From JALHFZ01 sp963674625 (GTDB lineage: Bacteria > Synergistota > Synergistia > Synergistales > Aminobacteriaceae), in assembly GCA_963674625.2 (NCBI GenBank), contig CAXXXO010000003.1, forward strand, positions 124,001 to 188,000: a stretch of 64,000 bases of DNA, written 5' to 3'. The translations under genes and the position numbers were made by a program. Shown in pieces: positions 42,161 through 50,770 of the stretch. Under the pieces are notes generated by a model. That model was not told the DNA's origin, did not search any database, and saw nothing but the letters and a program-made list of their open reading frames with translations. Positions within the stretch are counted from its first letter, which is position 1. Each line of letters opens with the position of its first letter.

Positions 42161-42865
42161 ATGGGAACCCTCCTCCTTCCCGGCCTCGCCGCGGAGTTTT
42201 CCTTCGGCGGCACGGAGAACCCTGTCGTCTTCGTCTCGGGAGGACGTCCGCCCTCCCTTCCGTGGATGAAAGATTTTTTTCCCGGAAAAGAACTGTGGTG
42301 CGTCGACTCGGGGCTCGTCCCCTGCCTCGAAGGGGGGTTCCTTCCCTCCCGGCTTATCGGCGACGGGGACAGCTCGCCCCCGCTTCTGTGGGAGAAAGCC
42401 CTCAGGAAGGGTGTGAAGACCGAGCGGTTTCCCCGGGACAAGGACCTGACGGACCTGCAGATCGCCTTTCTCACGGCGGGGAGGGAGCTGCCCGGAAGGA
42501 GCGCCGTGGTGACCGGTTGCTGGGGAGGACGGTTCGACCATCTCTGGTCGGGGGTCTGCTCAGCCCTCTGGGCACGGGAGGAAGGACTGAGAATTCTTGC
42601 CTTTGCCGACGGGCAGGAAGTCCTCTTTTTTCTCTCAGGCGGTGAGGAAATGGAATTGACCGCAGAGGCGGCGGAGGGGAAAAACCTCTCCCTGCTGGCC
42701 ATTGGAGGAGACTGTTCCGGTGTGGCCCTCAGGGGTGTACAATGGGAGCTCGAAGATGCGGAAATACTTCAGCGGCGGCCTTTTGCGGTGAGCAACAGAT
42801 TCTTGAAAAACAAAACTCCCAGGATTTCCCTCAAAGAAGGGACCCTGGGAGTATACTGCGGCTGA
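42161..42865 (+). CDS. thiN: Thiamine pyrophosphokinase
   Basis: Converts thiamine to thiamine diphosphate with ATP; 234 residues. Family motifs: LIGDGDSS (usually IGDFDSS), the substrate-site DKDLTDLQIA, and GGRFDHLWS. It begins one base after ftsK. Its last 50 bases double as the transcription terminator of the convergent rpmB gene. TPP produced here is the cofactor for Dxs encoded nearby. Confidence 0.88.
   Translation: MGTLLLPGLAAEFSFGGTENPVVFVSGGRPPSLPWMKDFFPGKELWCVDSGLVPCLEGGFLPSRLIGDGDSSPPLLWEKALRKGVKTERFPRDKDLTDLQIAFLTAGRELPGRSAVVTGCWGGRFDHLWSGVCSALWAREEGLRILAFADGQEVLFFLSGGEEMELTAEAAEGKNLSLLAIGGDCSGVALRGVQWELEDAEILQRRPFAVSNRFLKNKTPRISLKEGTLGVYCG
42804..42852 (-). terminator. rpmB terminator located inside the 3' end of thiN
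   Basis: On the minus strand ACTCCCAGG (complement of 42844-42852) pairs with CCTGGGAGT (complement of 42815-42823), with an inner CCCTT/GAGGG extension, followed by TTTGTTTTT. The hairpin lies within thiN coding sequence. Confidence 0.8.
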
Positions 42866-42884
42866 AATGAAAAATCTCAGGCTC

Positions 42885-43082
42885 TTAGACAGCTGCCCGC
42901 TTCACCCTGCCGGATCTGAGGCATCTTGTACAGATCCTCATTCTGAGAGATTCGCCGCCGCCGACATCAGCCTTCACACTGCGAAGATTTACCTGCCAAC
43001 GCCTGCGGGTGTGGCGATTGGAATGGCTGACGGAATTCCCTGTCGCAGGCCCCCGTCCGCAGCATTCGCACACTTTAGCCAT
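42885..43082 (-). CDS. rpmB: 50S ribosomal protein L28
   Basis: 65-residue ribosomal protein beginning MAKVCECCGRGPATGNSVSHSNR. Two CxxC pairs (CECC near the start and CTRC near residue 51) mark the zinc-binding form. It is encoded alone on the minus strand between two plus-strand operons and has its own promoter and terminator. Confidence 0.96.
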   Translation of the reverse strand: MAKVCECCGRGPATGNSVSHSNRHTRRRWQVNLRSVKADVGGGESLRMRICTRCLRSGRVKRAAV

Positions 43083-43125
43083 GATTTCGCCCCCTCGTTG
43101 CGATGATTATCCTTCAAACGGATGA

Positions 43126-43154
43126 ATTTTATCACACAGGGGTTCGGGGAGCAA
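43126..43154 (-). promoter_or_regulatory. Candidate rpmB promoter
   Basis: Reading the minus strand: TTGCTC (43154-43149), 17 bases, TAAAAT (43131-43126), about 44 bases before the rpmB ATG. The spacing is optimal and the hexamers are good. Confidence 0.65.
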
Positions 43155-43191
43155 ATTATTTGGAAAAAATTTTTCGGGAGGATTTGAAAAT

Positions 43192-43416
43192 ATGAAATTC
43201 AGCAGGAAAATGGATGAAATTGAGGAGATCGTCTCGCGGCTCGAGAAAGAGGCTCTCCCTCTCGAAGATGCCCTTGCCCTTTTCGAAAACGGCATGGGGC
43301 TCATCTCCGAATGCCAGAAATACCTGGCGGAAGCCAGGCAGAGGGTGACCATCCTCTCCGCCGACGGAGAAGAAATTCTCCTGCCTCATGAGGGCGCGGG
43401 GAAGGAGAACTGCTGA
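43192..43416 (+). CDS. xseB: Exodeoxyribonuclease VII small subunit
   Basis: 74-residue helical subunit of the single-strand-specific exonuclease VII. Typical pattern: EIVSRLEKEALPLEDALALFENGM. GGGAGG precedes the ATG at 43192. The large subunit gene xseA is often adjacent but is not in this window; here xseB leads an isoprenoid run (ispA, dxs), a frequent bacterial order. Confidence 0.92.
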   Translation: MKFSRKMDEIEEIVSRLEKEALPLEDALALFENGMGLISECQKYLAEARQRVTILSADGEEILLPHEGAGKENC

Positions 43417-43417
43417 T

Positions 43418-44317
43418 ATGACGGACCCGGGAAATTTCGCCCGCCAGTTTTCAGAGATCAGGACCTTCATCGACGGGGAGATAGAGGCCTTCTGCTCAGA
43501 ACGGCCCCCCCTCGTTCCGGCGAAGCTTGGGAATTCCATGGCCTACTCCCTGAGTGCGGGAGGCAAGCGCCTCCGCCCGGCCCTGTGCCTGAAAGGGGCT
43601 GAACTCTTCGGAATCGGCTGGGATCGAGCCTTTCCCCTCGCCCTCTCCTTCGAGATGATCCACACGGCGTCCCTCATCCATGACGACCTCCCGGCCATGG
43701 ACGACGACGTTCTCCGGAGAGGAAAGCCCACGAATCATGTTCTCTTCGGCGAGGCCACGGCCATACTCGCCGGAGACGCCCTCATGGCCCTCGCCTTTGA
43801 ACACCCCCTCTCCAGGCTTCCCGGAAAGGGAATTGAAGCCGCACGCATCTGCAGCGCCCTTTCTCTCCTGGCCTCCGCCCTCGGACCATCGGGGATATGC
43901 GGAGGGCAGATCCTCGACATGGAGGGAGAATTTCTGCCCGAGGAGACCCCGTGGAGGATCGCCAGGCAGAAGACCGCCGTTCTTCTCTCGGCCGCTGCGG
44001 TGACGGGAGCCATCCTCGGAGGAGCGGACGAAGAGGCCAGGGCCTCTCTGGCCGCCTACGGCACTTACCTCGGGACGGCCTTCCAGATCGTGGACGATAT
44101 TCTCGATGTCACCTCCACCGCGGAGGAGCTGGGCAAGACTCCGGGAAAAGACGCAGCCCAGAGCAAAAAGACCTTCGTGGCGGTCTACGGGCTGGAAAAG
44201 GCCCGCTCCCTCGCCGCGGAGCAGACCGCCCTGGCGGTCCGTGCCCTTGGAAACCTGCCCGGGGACACGGCTTTTTTCTCGGGACTTGCGGACTATCTCA
44301 CCGAACGGACTTTCTGA
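43418..44317 (+). CDS. ispA: Farnesyl diphosphate synthase (polyprenyl synthetase family)
   Basis: 299-residue trans-prenyltransferase making the FPP that UppS extends. First aspartate-rich motif DDLPAMDDDVLRRG (residues about 88-101) with the two-residue bacterial insertion, second motif VDDILD near residue 226; KRLRPALCL is the IPP-binding region. The start is one base after xseB, with GAAGGAG upstream. Product chain length (C15 or C20) is inferred from family resemblance. Confidence 0.93.
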   Translation: MTDPGNFARQFSEIRTFIDGEIEAFCSERPPLVPAKLGNSMAYSLSAGGKRLRPALCLKGAELFGIGWDRAFPLALSFEMIHTASLIHDDLPAMDDDVLRRGKPTNHVLFGEATAILAGDALMALAFEHPLSRLPGKGIEAARICSALSLLASALGPSGICGGQILDMEGEFLPEETPWRIARQKTAVLLSAAAVTGAILGGADEEARASLAAYGTYLGTAFQIVDDILDVTSTAEELGKTPGKDAAQSKKTFVAVYGLEKARSLAAEQTALAVRALGNLPGDTAFFSGLADYLTERTF

Positions 44318-44318
44318 C

Positions 44319-46220
44319 ATGGCCCTTCTGGACAAGATTCAGGATTACAGGTCCCTGAAGAACCTCACTCCCGAGAGTCTCGAACTCCTTGCCTCCGAGA
44401 TCCGGGACCTCATCCTCTCCGTGGTCCTCGAAAACGGGGGACACCTCGCGTCGTCCCTCGGCACGGTGGAGCTCATCCTGGCCCTTCTCCGCTCCTTCGA
44501 TCCTCTTCAGGACAGAATTATCTTCGATGTGGGGCACCAGGCCTACGCCTACAAAATCCTGACTGGACGGAAGGACCGTTTCGGCACTCTCCGACAGTGG
44601 AACGGCATCAGCGGATTTCCGAAGCGGGGAGAGAGTCCCTGCGACCATTTCGACGTGGGGCACTGCAGCACATCCCTTTCAGCGGCCCTGGGATATGCCA
44701 AGGCCCGGGACATCCGAAAAGAAAAACGGCACGTGGTTGCCGTGATCGGCGACGCCTCCCTGCTGAACGGCCTCGCCTTCGAGGCGTTGAATTACACCCG
44801 GGATGCCGGGACAAAGGTGATCTATATCCTCAACGACAACACCATGTCCATCAATCCCCGGGTGGGGGGGCTGGCAACCCACCTCGCCCGCCTCAGCTCG
44901 AGCACGGGGTACAACTGGCTCAAAAAGGCCATCAAGGACTCCTGCGCGTCCCTGCCCCGTGGGCAGGCCCTTGAAAACGTCCTGGGCCGGATGAAGGACC
45001 ACATCAAGTCCATGGTGAAGCCGGCAAATATCTTCGACGAGATGGACATCAACTATTGGGGGCCCTTCGACGGCCATAACGTGGAGGAACTGGAGAACGT
45101 CTTCGACCTGGCGAAAAAATACGATAAACCCGTGCTTCTCCACGTGGTGACCCTGAAGGGAAAGGGATTTGAGAAGGCCGAGGAGAATCCCACGAAGTAT
45201 CACGGCGTCTCCCCGCCGCCTGCCGCACCGGCGTCCCAGACTTTCGCAGGGAGCTGGAGCGAAGCGGCTTCAGCTGCCGTGCTCCGACTCGCGGAAAAAG
45301 ATGAACGGATCGTCTGCCTCACAGCGGCCATGAAAAGCGGAAGCCGCCTGGATGAGTTCGCCGCCCGTTTTCCCGACCGTTTTTTCGACGTGGGCATCGC
45401 CGAAGGGCACATGATCACCATGGCGGCAGGAATGGCCGCAGGGGGCCTTCTTCCCGTGGTTTTCATCTATTCCACCTTCCTTCAGCGGGGGATGGACCAG
45501 CTCGTCCATGACGTGGCCATGCAGAACCTCCCGGTCATCTTCGCCGTGGACCGTGCGGGTCTCGTGGGGGAGGACGGGGAGACCCACCACGGCCTCTTCG
45601 ATATCTCCTGGGGACGGGCCGTCCCCAATCTCACCGTGACCGCCCCCCGGGATGTGGCGGAACTCGACGCCTTTTTTTCCTGCGCAGTCAGTTCCGGGGG
45701 GCCCTTTCTCATCCGTTTCCCGAGAGGGAAAGCCCCTCTCCTCATCCCCGGAAGAGGACAGAAGGAAGGGGCAGGCTTTCCGGAGCTTCTCCGGCCTGAA
45801 ATTCTGGCGGAGGGGTCGGATTGGGCCCTCCTGGGATACGGAAGGACTGTGCAGCTGATGCTCCAGGCCCGGGCCGCCGCAGAAAAGGCGTCCCTTCCCC
45901 TTCCGACTGTGGTGGACCTGAAGTGCGTGAAACCCCTCGATCTCCCCGGGATCCTCGATATTCTCCGGGCCCACCCCCTCGTTGTCACCGCTGAAGACGG
46001 GTACCTCGAAGGGGGAGCGGGGGAAGCCGTCGCGTCGGCGGCGAAAACCCTTCCGGCAGGAGAGGCTCCTCTTGTCCTCTGCCTCGGGGTTCCCGATCTC
46101 TATGTTCCCCAGGGGACCTGCGCCCGGCAGGACGAATATTGCGGCCTGACCCCGGGCAGGGTGGTGAGCCTCTATGTCGAATTTAAGAAAAAAGCGGATA
46201 GACAGCCTGCTGGTCGATAG
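44319..46220 (+). CDS. dxs: 1-deoxy-D-xylulose-5-phosphate synthase
   Basis: First MEP-pathway step: condenses pyruvate and glyceraldehyde 3-phosphate using thiamine diphosphate. 633 residues, normal length. TPP site: VIGDASLLNGLAFEALN and the Asn in LNDNTMSIN. VGIAEGHMITMAAGMA and DRAGLVGEDGETHHG in the pyrimidine domain are diagnostic of Dxs versus transketolase. The last 47 bases overlap tlyA. Confidence 0.96.
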   Translation: MALLDKIQDYRSLKNLTPESLELLASEIRDLILSVVLENGGHLASSLGTVELILALLRSFDPLQDRIIFDVGHQAYAYKILTGRKDRFGTLRQWNGISGFPKRGESPCDHFDVGHCSTSLSAALGYAKARDIRKEKRHVVAVIGDASLLNGLAFEALNYTRDAGTKVIYILNDNTMSINPRVGGLATHLARLSSSTGYNWLKKAIKDSCASLPRGQALENVLGRMKDHIKSMVKPANIFDEMDINYWGPFDGHNVEELENVFDLAKKYDKPVLLHVVTLKGKGFEKAEENPTKYHGVSPPPAAPASQTFAGSWSEAASAAVLRLAEKDERIVCLTAAMKSGSRLDEFAARFPDRFFDVGIAEGHMITMAAGMAAGGLLPVVFIYSTFLQRGMDQLVHDVAMQNLPVIFAVDRAGLVGEDGETHHGLFDISWGRAVPNLTVTAPRDVAELDAFFSCAVSSGGPFLIRFPRGKAPLLIPGRGQKEGAGFPELLRPEILAEGSDWALLGYGRTVQLMLQARAAAEKASLPLPTVVDLKCVKPLDLPGILDILRAHPLVVTAEDGYLEGGAGEAVASAAKTLPAGEAPLVLCLGVPDLYVPQGTCARQDEYCGLTPGRVVSLYVEFKKKADRQPAGR

Positions 46221-46992
46221 GGGGTTCGCCGAATCCCGGACCAGGGCCCAGGGCCTGATAACGGAAGGTAAGGTCTGGGTCGGCGGAATCCGTGTAGAGA
46301 AGACCGCATCCCTGGCGGACAGCGGTGTTCTGATCGAAGTCCGGGAGGAGAAAGAGGACCGGTGGGTCAGCCGGGGGGCTCATAAGCTTCTGAAGGGGCT
46401 CGAGGCCTTTTCCGTCTCCCCGGAAGGCAAGATCTGCGTCGATATCGGCGCTTCCACCGGGGGTTTTACCCAGGTACTGCTTCGCCGGGGAGCGAAGAAA
46501 GTCTACGCCGTGGACGTGGGGTACGGCCAGCTGGCATGGTCCCTCCGGCAGGACGGCAGGGTGGCGGTCATGGAGCGGACAAACGCCCGGGGCCTTAAAA
46601 GAGAGCATTTCGCCGAACCCATCGCTCTTGCCGTGGCCGATGCGTCCTTCATCTCCCTGAAGCTTCTTCTGCCTCCCCTTTCGGGCATACTCTCCCGGGA
46701 CGGAGAAGCGATCGTGCTCGTCAAACCGCAGTTCGAGGCGGGAAAGGGAAAAGTGGGCAAGGGAGGAATCGTCCGGTCGAAAGAAATGCACCTCTCGGTC
46801 CTCGAGGATATTCTCTCCTTCTGCATCTCTGGGACGGGACTCTTTCCCTCGGGGCTCACCTTTTCTCCCGTGACGGGGCAGACGGGGAATATCGAGTTCC
46901 TGCTTCATCTTTCCCGGTCTCCCGAAGCCCTTTTATCCGCAGCGCCGGAGCAGGTCGTGGAAGAAGCCCATCTTTTTTTCCGGAAGGACTGA
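46174..46992 (+). CDS. tlyA: TlyA-family rRNA 2'-O-methyltransferase / hemolysin homologue
   Basis: 272 residues: an N-terminal S4 RNA-binding domain (RIDSLLVDRGFAESRTRAQ) and a C-terminal FtsJ-type methyltransferase (VDIGASTGGFTQVLLRRG, then KPQFEAGKGKVGKGGI). Characterised TlyA proteins methylate cytidines of 16S/23S rRNA, which makes ribosomes sensitive to capreomycin. dxs-tlyA-nadK-recN is a well-conserved order in many bacteria. Confidence 0.92.
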   Translation: MSNLRKKRIDSLLVDRGFAESRTRAQGLITEGKVWVGGIRVEKTASLADSGVLIEVREEKEDRWVSRGAHKLLKGLEAFSVSPEGKICVDIGASTGGFTQVLLRRGAKKVYAVDVGYGQLAWSLRQDGRVAVMERTNARGLKREHFAEPIALAVADASFISLKLLLPPLSGILSRDGEAIVLVKPQFEAGKGKVGKGGIVRSKEMHLSVLEDILSFCISGTGLFPSGLTFSPVTGQTGNIEFLLHLSRSPEALLSAAPEQVVEEAHLFFRKD

Positions 46993-46999
46993 CAGGATT

Positions 47000-47884
47000 A
47001 TGGAAACGTCAAAAATCGGAATGCTCGTCAATACCCGAAAACCCGGCGCTCTGGCCATGGCACGGAAACTCCTGGAATGGGGAAGAAAATCCGATCTGGA
47101 ATTCCTCTTCCCTCCCCATGAAGCCTCCGTGCTCGGCCTCCTGGGCCTCGAGGACGAGGCCTGGAAAAAAGAGGCCGACCTGTCCCTCGTCATTGGCGGT
47201 GACGGAACGTTCCTCCGGGCCGCCAGGTATGTCCTCGGCTCTCCCATTCCACTCTACGGCATAAACCTCGGCCATCTCGGCTTTCTCGCCTCCGGAAAAC
47301 CCGAAGAGGCGGAGGAGGACGTGGCAGCCATCCTGCGGGGAGAATACACCCTGACCCGCCACCGGGTTCTCGAGGGACGGATCTTCCGGGACGACCGGAT
47401 GATCCATTCCTTTTTCGCCCTCAACGACATCGTTCTCGCCAAGGGAGCCCTGGCCCGGGTCATGCACATCGAAGTGCATATAGGAAGCAAGCTCCTGAAC
47501 GTGCTGCCTGCGGACGGCATCATCGTCTCTACGCCCACGGGCTCCACTGCCTACGCCCTTTCCGCCGGAGGCCCCATCGTGCCGCCCCACATACCCTGCA
47601 TGGTGATCGTCCCCATATGCGCCCACACCCTCTACAGTCGTCCCGTTCTCTCCGGAGAGGATGATACGATCACCCTCATACCCAGGGGCAACCACAGGGA
47701 CCTTCTGATTACCCAGGACGGCCAGCTCGGATACGAGATCATGCCTGGCGACCGGATCGAGGTCTCCCTGAGCAAAGATGCGGACGTCCGGGTCATCACC
47801 CTTCCGAGCCGGAACTACTACGATCTTCTTCAGGAGAAGCTCCAGTGGGGCAGGGGAATCGTCCGTTTCGAAAAGGAGGACTGA
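47000..47884 (+). CDS. nadK: NAD kinase
   Basis: Phosphorylates NAD to NADP; 294 aa. The diacylglycerol-kinase-like motif IGGDGTFLRAAR lies at about residues 63-74, and the second conserved element TPTGSTAYALSAGGPIV is near 175-191. It starts 7 bases after tlyA, with ATGG. Together with nadE and nadD it covers the last steps to NADP in this window. Confidence 0.96.
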   Translation: METSKIGMLVNTRKPGALAMARKLLEWGRKSDLEFLFPPHEASVLGLLGLEDEAWKKEADLSLVIGGDGTFLRAARYVLGSPIPLYGINLGHLGFLASGKPEEAEEDVAAILRGEYTLTRHRVLEGRIFRDDRMIHSFFALNDIVLAKGALARVMHIEVHIGSKLLNVLPADGIIVSTPTGSTAYALSAGGPIVPPHIPCMVIVPICAHTLYSRPVLSGEDDTITLIPRGNHRDLLITQDGQLGYEIMPGDRIEVSLSKDADVRVITLPSRNYYDLLQEKLQWGRGIVRFEKED

Positions 47885-47891
47885 CCTTTTC

Positions 47892-49535
47892 ATGATCGAG
47901 GAACTCACCGTCCGCAATGTCGGGGGAATCGCTTCGGCCGCCCTTCGCCTCGAAGGGGGACTCTCGGTCCTCACCGGAGAGAGCGGAGCAGGTAAAAGCA
48001 GCGTTGTCCGCTCCCTTGAGCTCCTCGCCGGAAAGAGGGGGCAGGCCGCCTTCCTCCGAGCCGGCCAGGAGGAGGGCTCCGTGGAGGCTTTCTTCTCCTT
48101 CGAGGCGGGGAACAAACCCCTTCTGCCGTCAGACGAGGAAGAAGACGTCCTCTATGCCCGAAGGGTTCTTTCCCGGAGCGGGAAAAACCGGACATTCTTT
48201 CAGGGCAGATCTGTCCCCCTCTCTCTTTTTGCCTCGGTCATGAACGAATCAGTGCGTATCCAGAGCCAATTTGCCCAGATAGATCTTCTCGAACCGGCCC
48301 GACAGCTTGAGATCGTCGATTTCTGCAACGGTGCGGAGGGAGAGCGTCTTCTCGGGGAACTCTCCCGGACCTTTGCCGAGGCTCTCGAGTGCGACAGGGA
48401 CCTTCGGAGCGGACGAATAAAAGAACTGGAACTGAAGAAGCGCTTTCAGGACGCGGATTCCATCCTCGCAGCCTCTTCTTCCCTTCGAATTTTCCCCGGA
48501 TGCGATCTTCAGTGGGAGAGAGAATGGGAGGATCTGTCCCGCAGGATCGAGAGAGGACGGAGGGTCAGGGATGTACTCCTCAAGATAACGGGCGGGGCTT
48601 CCGGGGAAGGAGCCCTTGATACCCTGGAAAATGCCGGGGTAGTCCTTCTTCAGGAGCTGTCCGAAAAAAGCGCTGAACTGGAGGGATTGTTCAACGAAGG
48701 CCTTGCATCCCTGCAGCAATTCATCCGTGAGATAGAGGGCCGGCACAGCGAACGCTCCCTGAACGAAATGGAGCGGGATGCCGAAGCTCTCGAAAAACGG
48801 ATGGGGCTGCTCAGAAAGCTGAAGCGTTCTGCAGGAGCTGCCACGGCGGAGGCTTTTCTCAAGTGGGCGGAGGAAGCAAGGGAAGCTGTTGACTGGCTGC
48901 GCCGGGAGACGGCACACTCGTCCCTTCTCGAAGAAAAGGGGAAGAACCTCCGCAAGGAGGCGAGCCGCCTCGCCATGGAACTGAGGGAACTTCGGCGCTC
49001 TGCCGCTTCATCCCTCGAGGAGCGGGTTAACCGGCACCTTGCGGATCTCGCCATGGAGGAGATCCGGTTCTCCGTATGCCTCCGGGACCTCGGAAAGATC
49101 AGGAGCACCGGGGCGGACGAGATCGTCTTTACCCTGAGCGGCAGCGGGCGGGAGGAGATCCCGGTGAATAAAAGCGCTTCCGGAGGAGAACTGAGCAGAA
49201 TCCTCCTGGCCCTGCAGCTTTCCCTCCCCGATGAAAGCCTTCCCCCGACCCTCGTCTTTGACGAAGTTGAAGCCGGCCTCGGAGGAAAAGCCGCGGTCCT
49301 TGCGGGGTACAAGCTCGTCGAGCTCTCGAAAAAATGCCAGGTCCTCCTGGTCACCCATGAGGCCACCATCGCAGCCCTTGCTGACCATCACTTCCAGGTG
49401 CGCAGGGAGGGAGAGGGCGTGGCGCTCCGTCCTCTTTCCCGGGAGGAGCGGGTGGACGAAATCGCCCGGATGCTCTCGGGAGATCCGTCCCTTGCCGAGG
49501 CCCGGGACCATGCGAGAAGTCTTCTTAAAATCTGA
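47892..49535 (+). CDS. recN: DNA repair protein RecN
   Basis: SMC-like ATPase acting at double-strand breaks; 547 residues, near normal length. Walker A GESGAGKSSV near residue 31, a long central coiled coil (about 150-390), and the C-terminal ABC signature SASGGELSRILLALQL with Walker B TLVFDEVEAGLGG. The ATG at 47892 lies 7 bases after nadK. No LexA box was noticed upstream. Confidence 0.95.
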   Translation: MIEELTVRNVGGIASAALRLEGGLSVLTGESGAGKSSVVRSLELLAGKRGQAAFLRAGQEEGSVEAFFSFEAGNKPLLPSDEEEDVLYARRVLSRSGKNRTFFQGRSVPLSLFASVMNESVRIQSQFAQIDLLEPARQLEIVDFCNGAEGERLLGELSRTFAEALECDRDLRSGRIKELELKKRFQDADSILAASSSLRIFPGCDLQWEREWEDLSRRIERGRRVRDVLLKITGGASGEGALDTLENAGVVLLQELSEKSAELEGLFNEGLASLQQFIREIEGRHSERSLNEMERDAEALEKRMGLLRKLKRSAGAATAEAFLKWAEEAREAVDWLRRETAHSSLLEEKGKNLRKEASRLAMELRELRRSAASSLEERVNRHLADLAMEEIRFSVCLRDLGKIRSTGADEIVFTLSGSGREEIPVNKSASGGELSRILLALQLSLPDESLPPTLVFDEVEAGLGGKAAVLAGYKLVELSKKCQVLLVTHEATIAALADHHFQVRREGEGVALRPLSREERVDEIARMLSGDPSLAEARDHARSLLKI

Positions 49536-49552
49536 TGAAAATTTGATTGAAT

Positions 49553-49581
49553 TTGACTTTCCCTTTTTTACTACGTATAAT
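49553..49581 (+). promoter_or_regulatory. Strong sigma-70-type promoter for rplU-prp-rpmA
   Basis: TTGACT (49553-49558), 17-base spacer, TATAAT (49576-49581): the best consensus promoter in the window. The predicted start near 49588 gives an 80-base leader before rplU; ribosomal L21 operons often carry an autoregulatory leader there, but I cannot identify its fold. The leader is otherwise unannotated. Confidence 0.88.
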
Positions 49582-49667
49582 GCTACGGTTCAGTGTATAT
49601 ATCGCACGGGGCGGGTTGAAACCTTTGTTGAGAAGGTACCTTGGTCCCCGGCGGAAGGAGGAAAAGC

Positions 49668-49985
49668 ATGTACGCAATTGTGGAAACCTGCGGCAAACAG
49701 TACCGTGTTCAGGAGGGAGATACCATCACCGTTGAATCCCTTGGGGTCGAAGAGGGACAGACGGTTCTCCTCGACAAGGTGCTTCTCGTGGGGAGCGACA
49801 GCGGAGTTTCCGTCGGGACGCCCTACGTTTCCGGAGCTTCGGTATCCGCTTCCGTCGTCACGAACGGCAGAGGGGCGAAAATTCTTGTCTTCAAGTTCAA
49901 AAGCAAGAAAAACTACCGTAGGCTCAGAGGCCACCGGCAGAACTTCACGGAAATCCACATCGATTCAATCACCGGCGGAGCCTGA
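49668..49985 (+). CDS. rplU: 50S ribosomal protein L21
   Basis: 105-residue ribosomal protein starting MYAIVETCGKQYRVQEGD, with the C-terminal KSKKNYRRLRGHRQ signature that contacts rRNA. The start at 49668 follows GGAAGGAGG. It is the first gene of the rplU-prp-rpmA run driven by a strong promoter. Confidence 0.97.
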   Translation: MYAIVETCGKQYRVQEGDTITVESLGVEEGQTVLLDKVLLVGSDSGVSVGTPYVSGASVSASVVTNGRGAKILVFKFKSKKNYRRLRGHRQNFTEIHIDSITGGA

Positions 49986-49987
49986 GC

Positions 49988-50329
49988 TTGACTGAAATTT
50001 CCGTTGCACTTCAGGACGGACTGGAAGTCGGGCTTGTCGTTCAGGGGCACACGGGATTTGCCTCAAGGGGCGAAGACGTGGTGTGCGCGGCAGTTTCAGC
50101 CCTTGTACAATCACTCCTTTTCGGTTTCGAGTCCGTTCTCGGGGCGGAAGGGATGAAATGGTCTCAAAATGACTCCAAAGCGAGAATCTCTCTGGACTGG
50201 AGAAACGTTCCTGACAGGGAAAAAGACGTTCTCGTCCGCACCGTGATCGGATCGCTCAAAGAAATCGCCCGGATTTATCCGGATAATGTTCGTATGCTGG
50301 AGGTGCCGGTAAATGAAATGGAATTTTGA
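49988..50329 (+). CDS. prp: Ribosomal-processing cysteine protease Prp
   Basis: 113-residue protease that removes the N-terminal extension of L27. The catalytic His and Cys are both visible in GHTGFASRGEDVVCAAVSAL (H21 and C33). A TTG start lies 2 bases after rplU; its end overlaps rpmA by 17 bases. Presence of its cleavage site in the next gene confirms the assignment. Confidence 0.95.
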   Translation: MTEISVALQDGLEVGLVVQGHTGFASRGEDVVCAAVSALVQSLLFGFESVLGAEGMKWSQNDSKARISLDWRNVPDREKDVLVRTVIGSLKEIARIYPDNVRMLEVPVNEMEF

Positions 50330-50600
50330 TCTGCAGTTCTTCGCCCACAAGAAAGGGCAGGGGAGCAGCACAAACGGAAGAGACAGCGCAGGCCGCAGGC
50401 TTGGAATCAAGATGTATGCGGGACAGACCGCGAAGGCGGGGAACATCCTTGTCCGCCAGCGGGGAACGAAAATTCATCCTGGCAAGAACGTGGATATCGG
50501 CAAGGATGACACCCTTTTCGCAACGAGTGCCGGAGTGGTGAACTACGAGACGAAGGGGCCGCGCAAGATCGTTTCGGTTGTGATGGAGCAGGCCGAATAG
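50313..50600 (+). CDS. rpmA: 50S ribosomal protein L27 with cleavable N-terminal extension
   Basis: 95 residues. The N-terminus MKWNFDLQFFAHKKG carries the Prp site, cleaved between FF and AHKKG in known cases, so the mature protein would begin AHKKGQGSS. The rest is typical L27. Such extensions are known from Firmicutes and their relatives, Fusobacteria and Synergistetes, and support the taxonomic placement. Confidence 0.97.
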   Translation: MKWNFDLQFFAHKKGQGSSTNGRDSAGRRLGIKMYAGQTAKAGNILVRQRGTKIHPGKNVDIGKDDTLFATSAGVVNYETKGPRKIVSVVMEQAE

Positions 50601-50770
50601 AGAAAAGCCCGGCATTTTTTTCGAAGGGGAACTTTATATACTCCAGGGGCCTTTCAATCACCCGGAAAGAACGGCAGAACGCCTTGAGCGGGACGCCTCC
50701 AAGCCGGGAGATCTTTATGGCCCCTGATTTTTTCCTTTTTCGGGAAGACCGGACAGAAACGGGTGATCCC

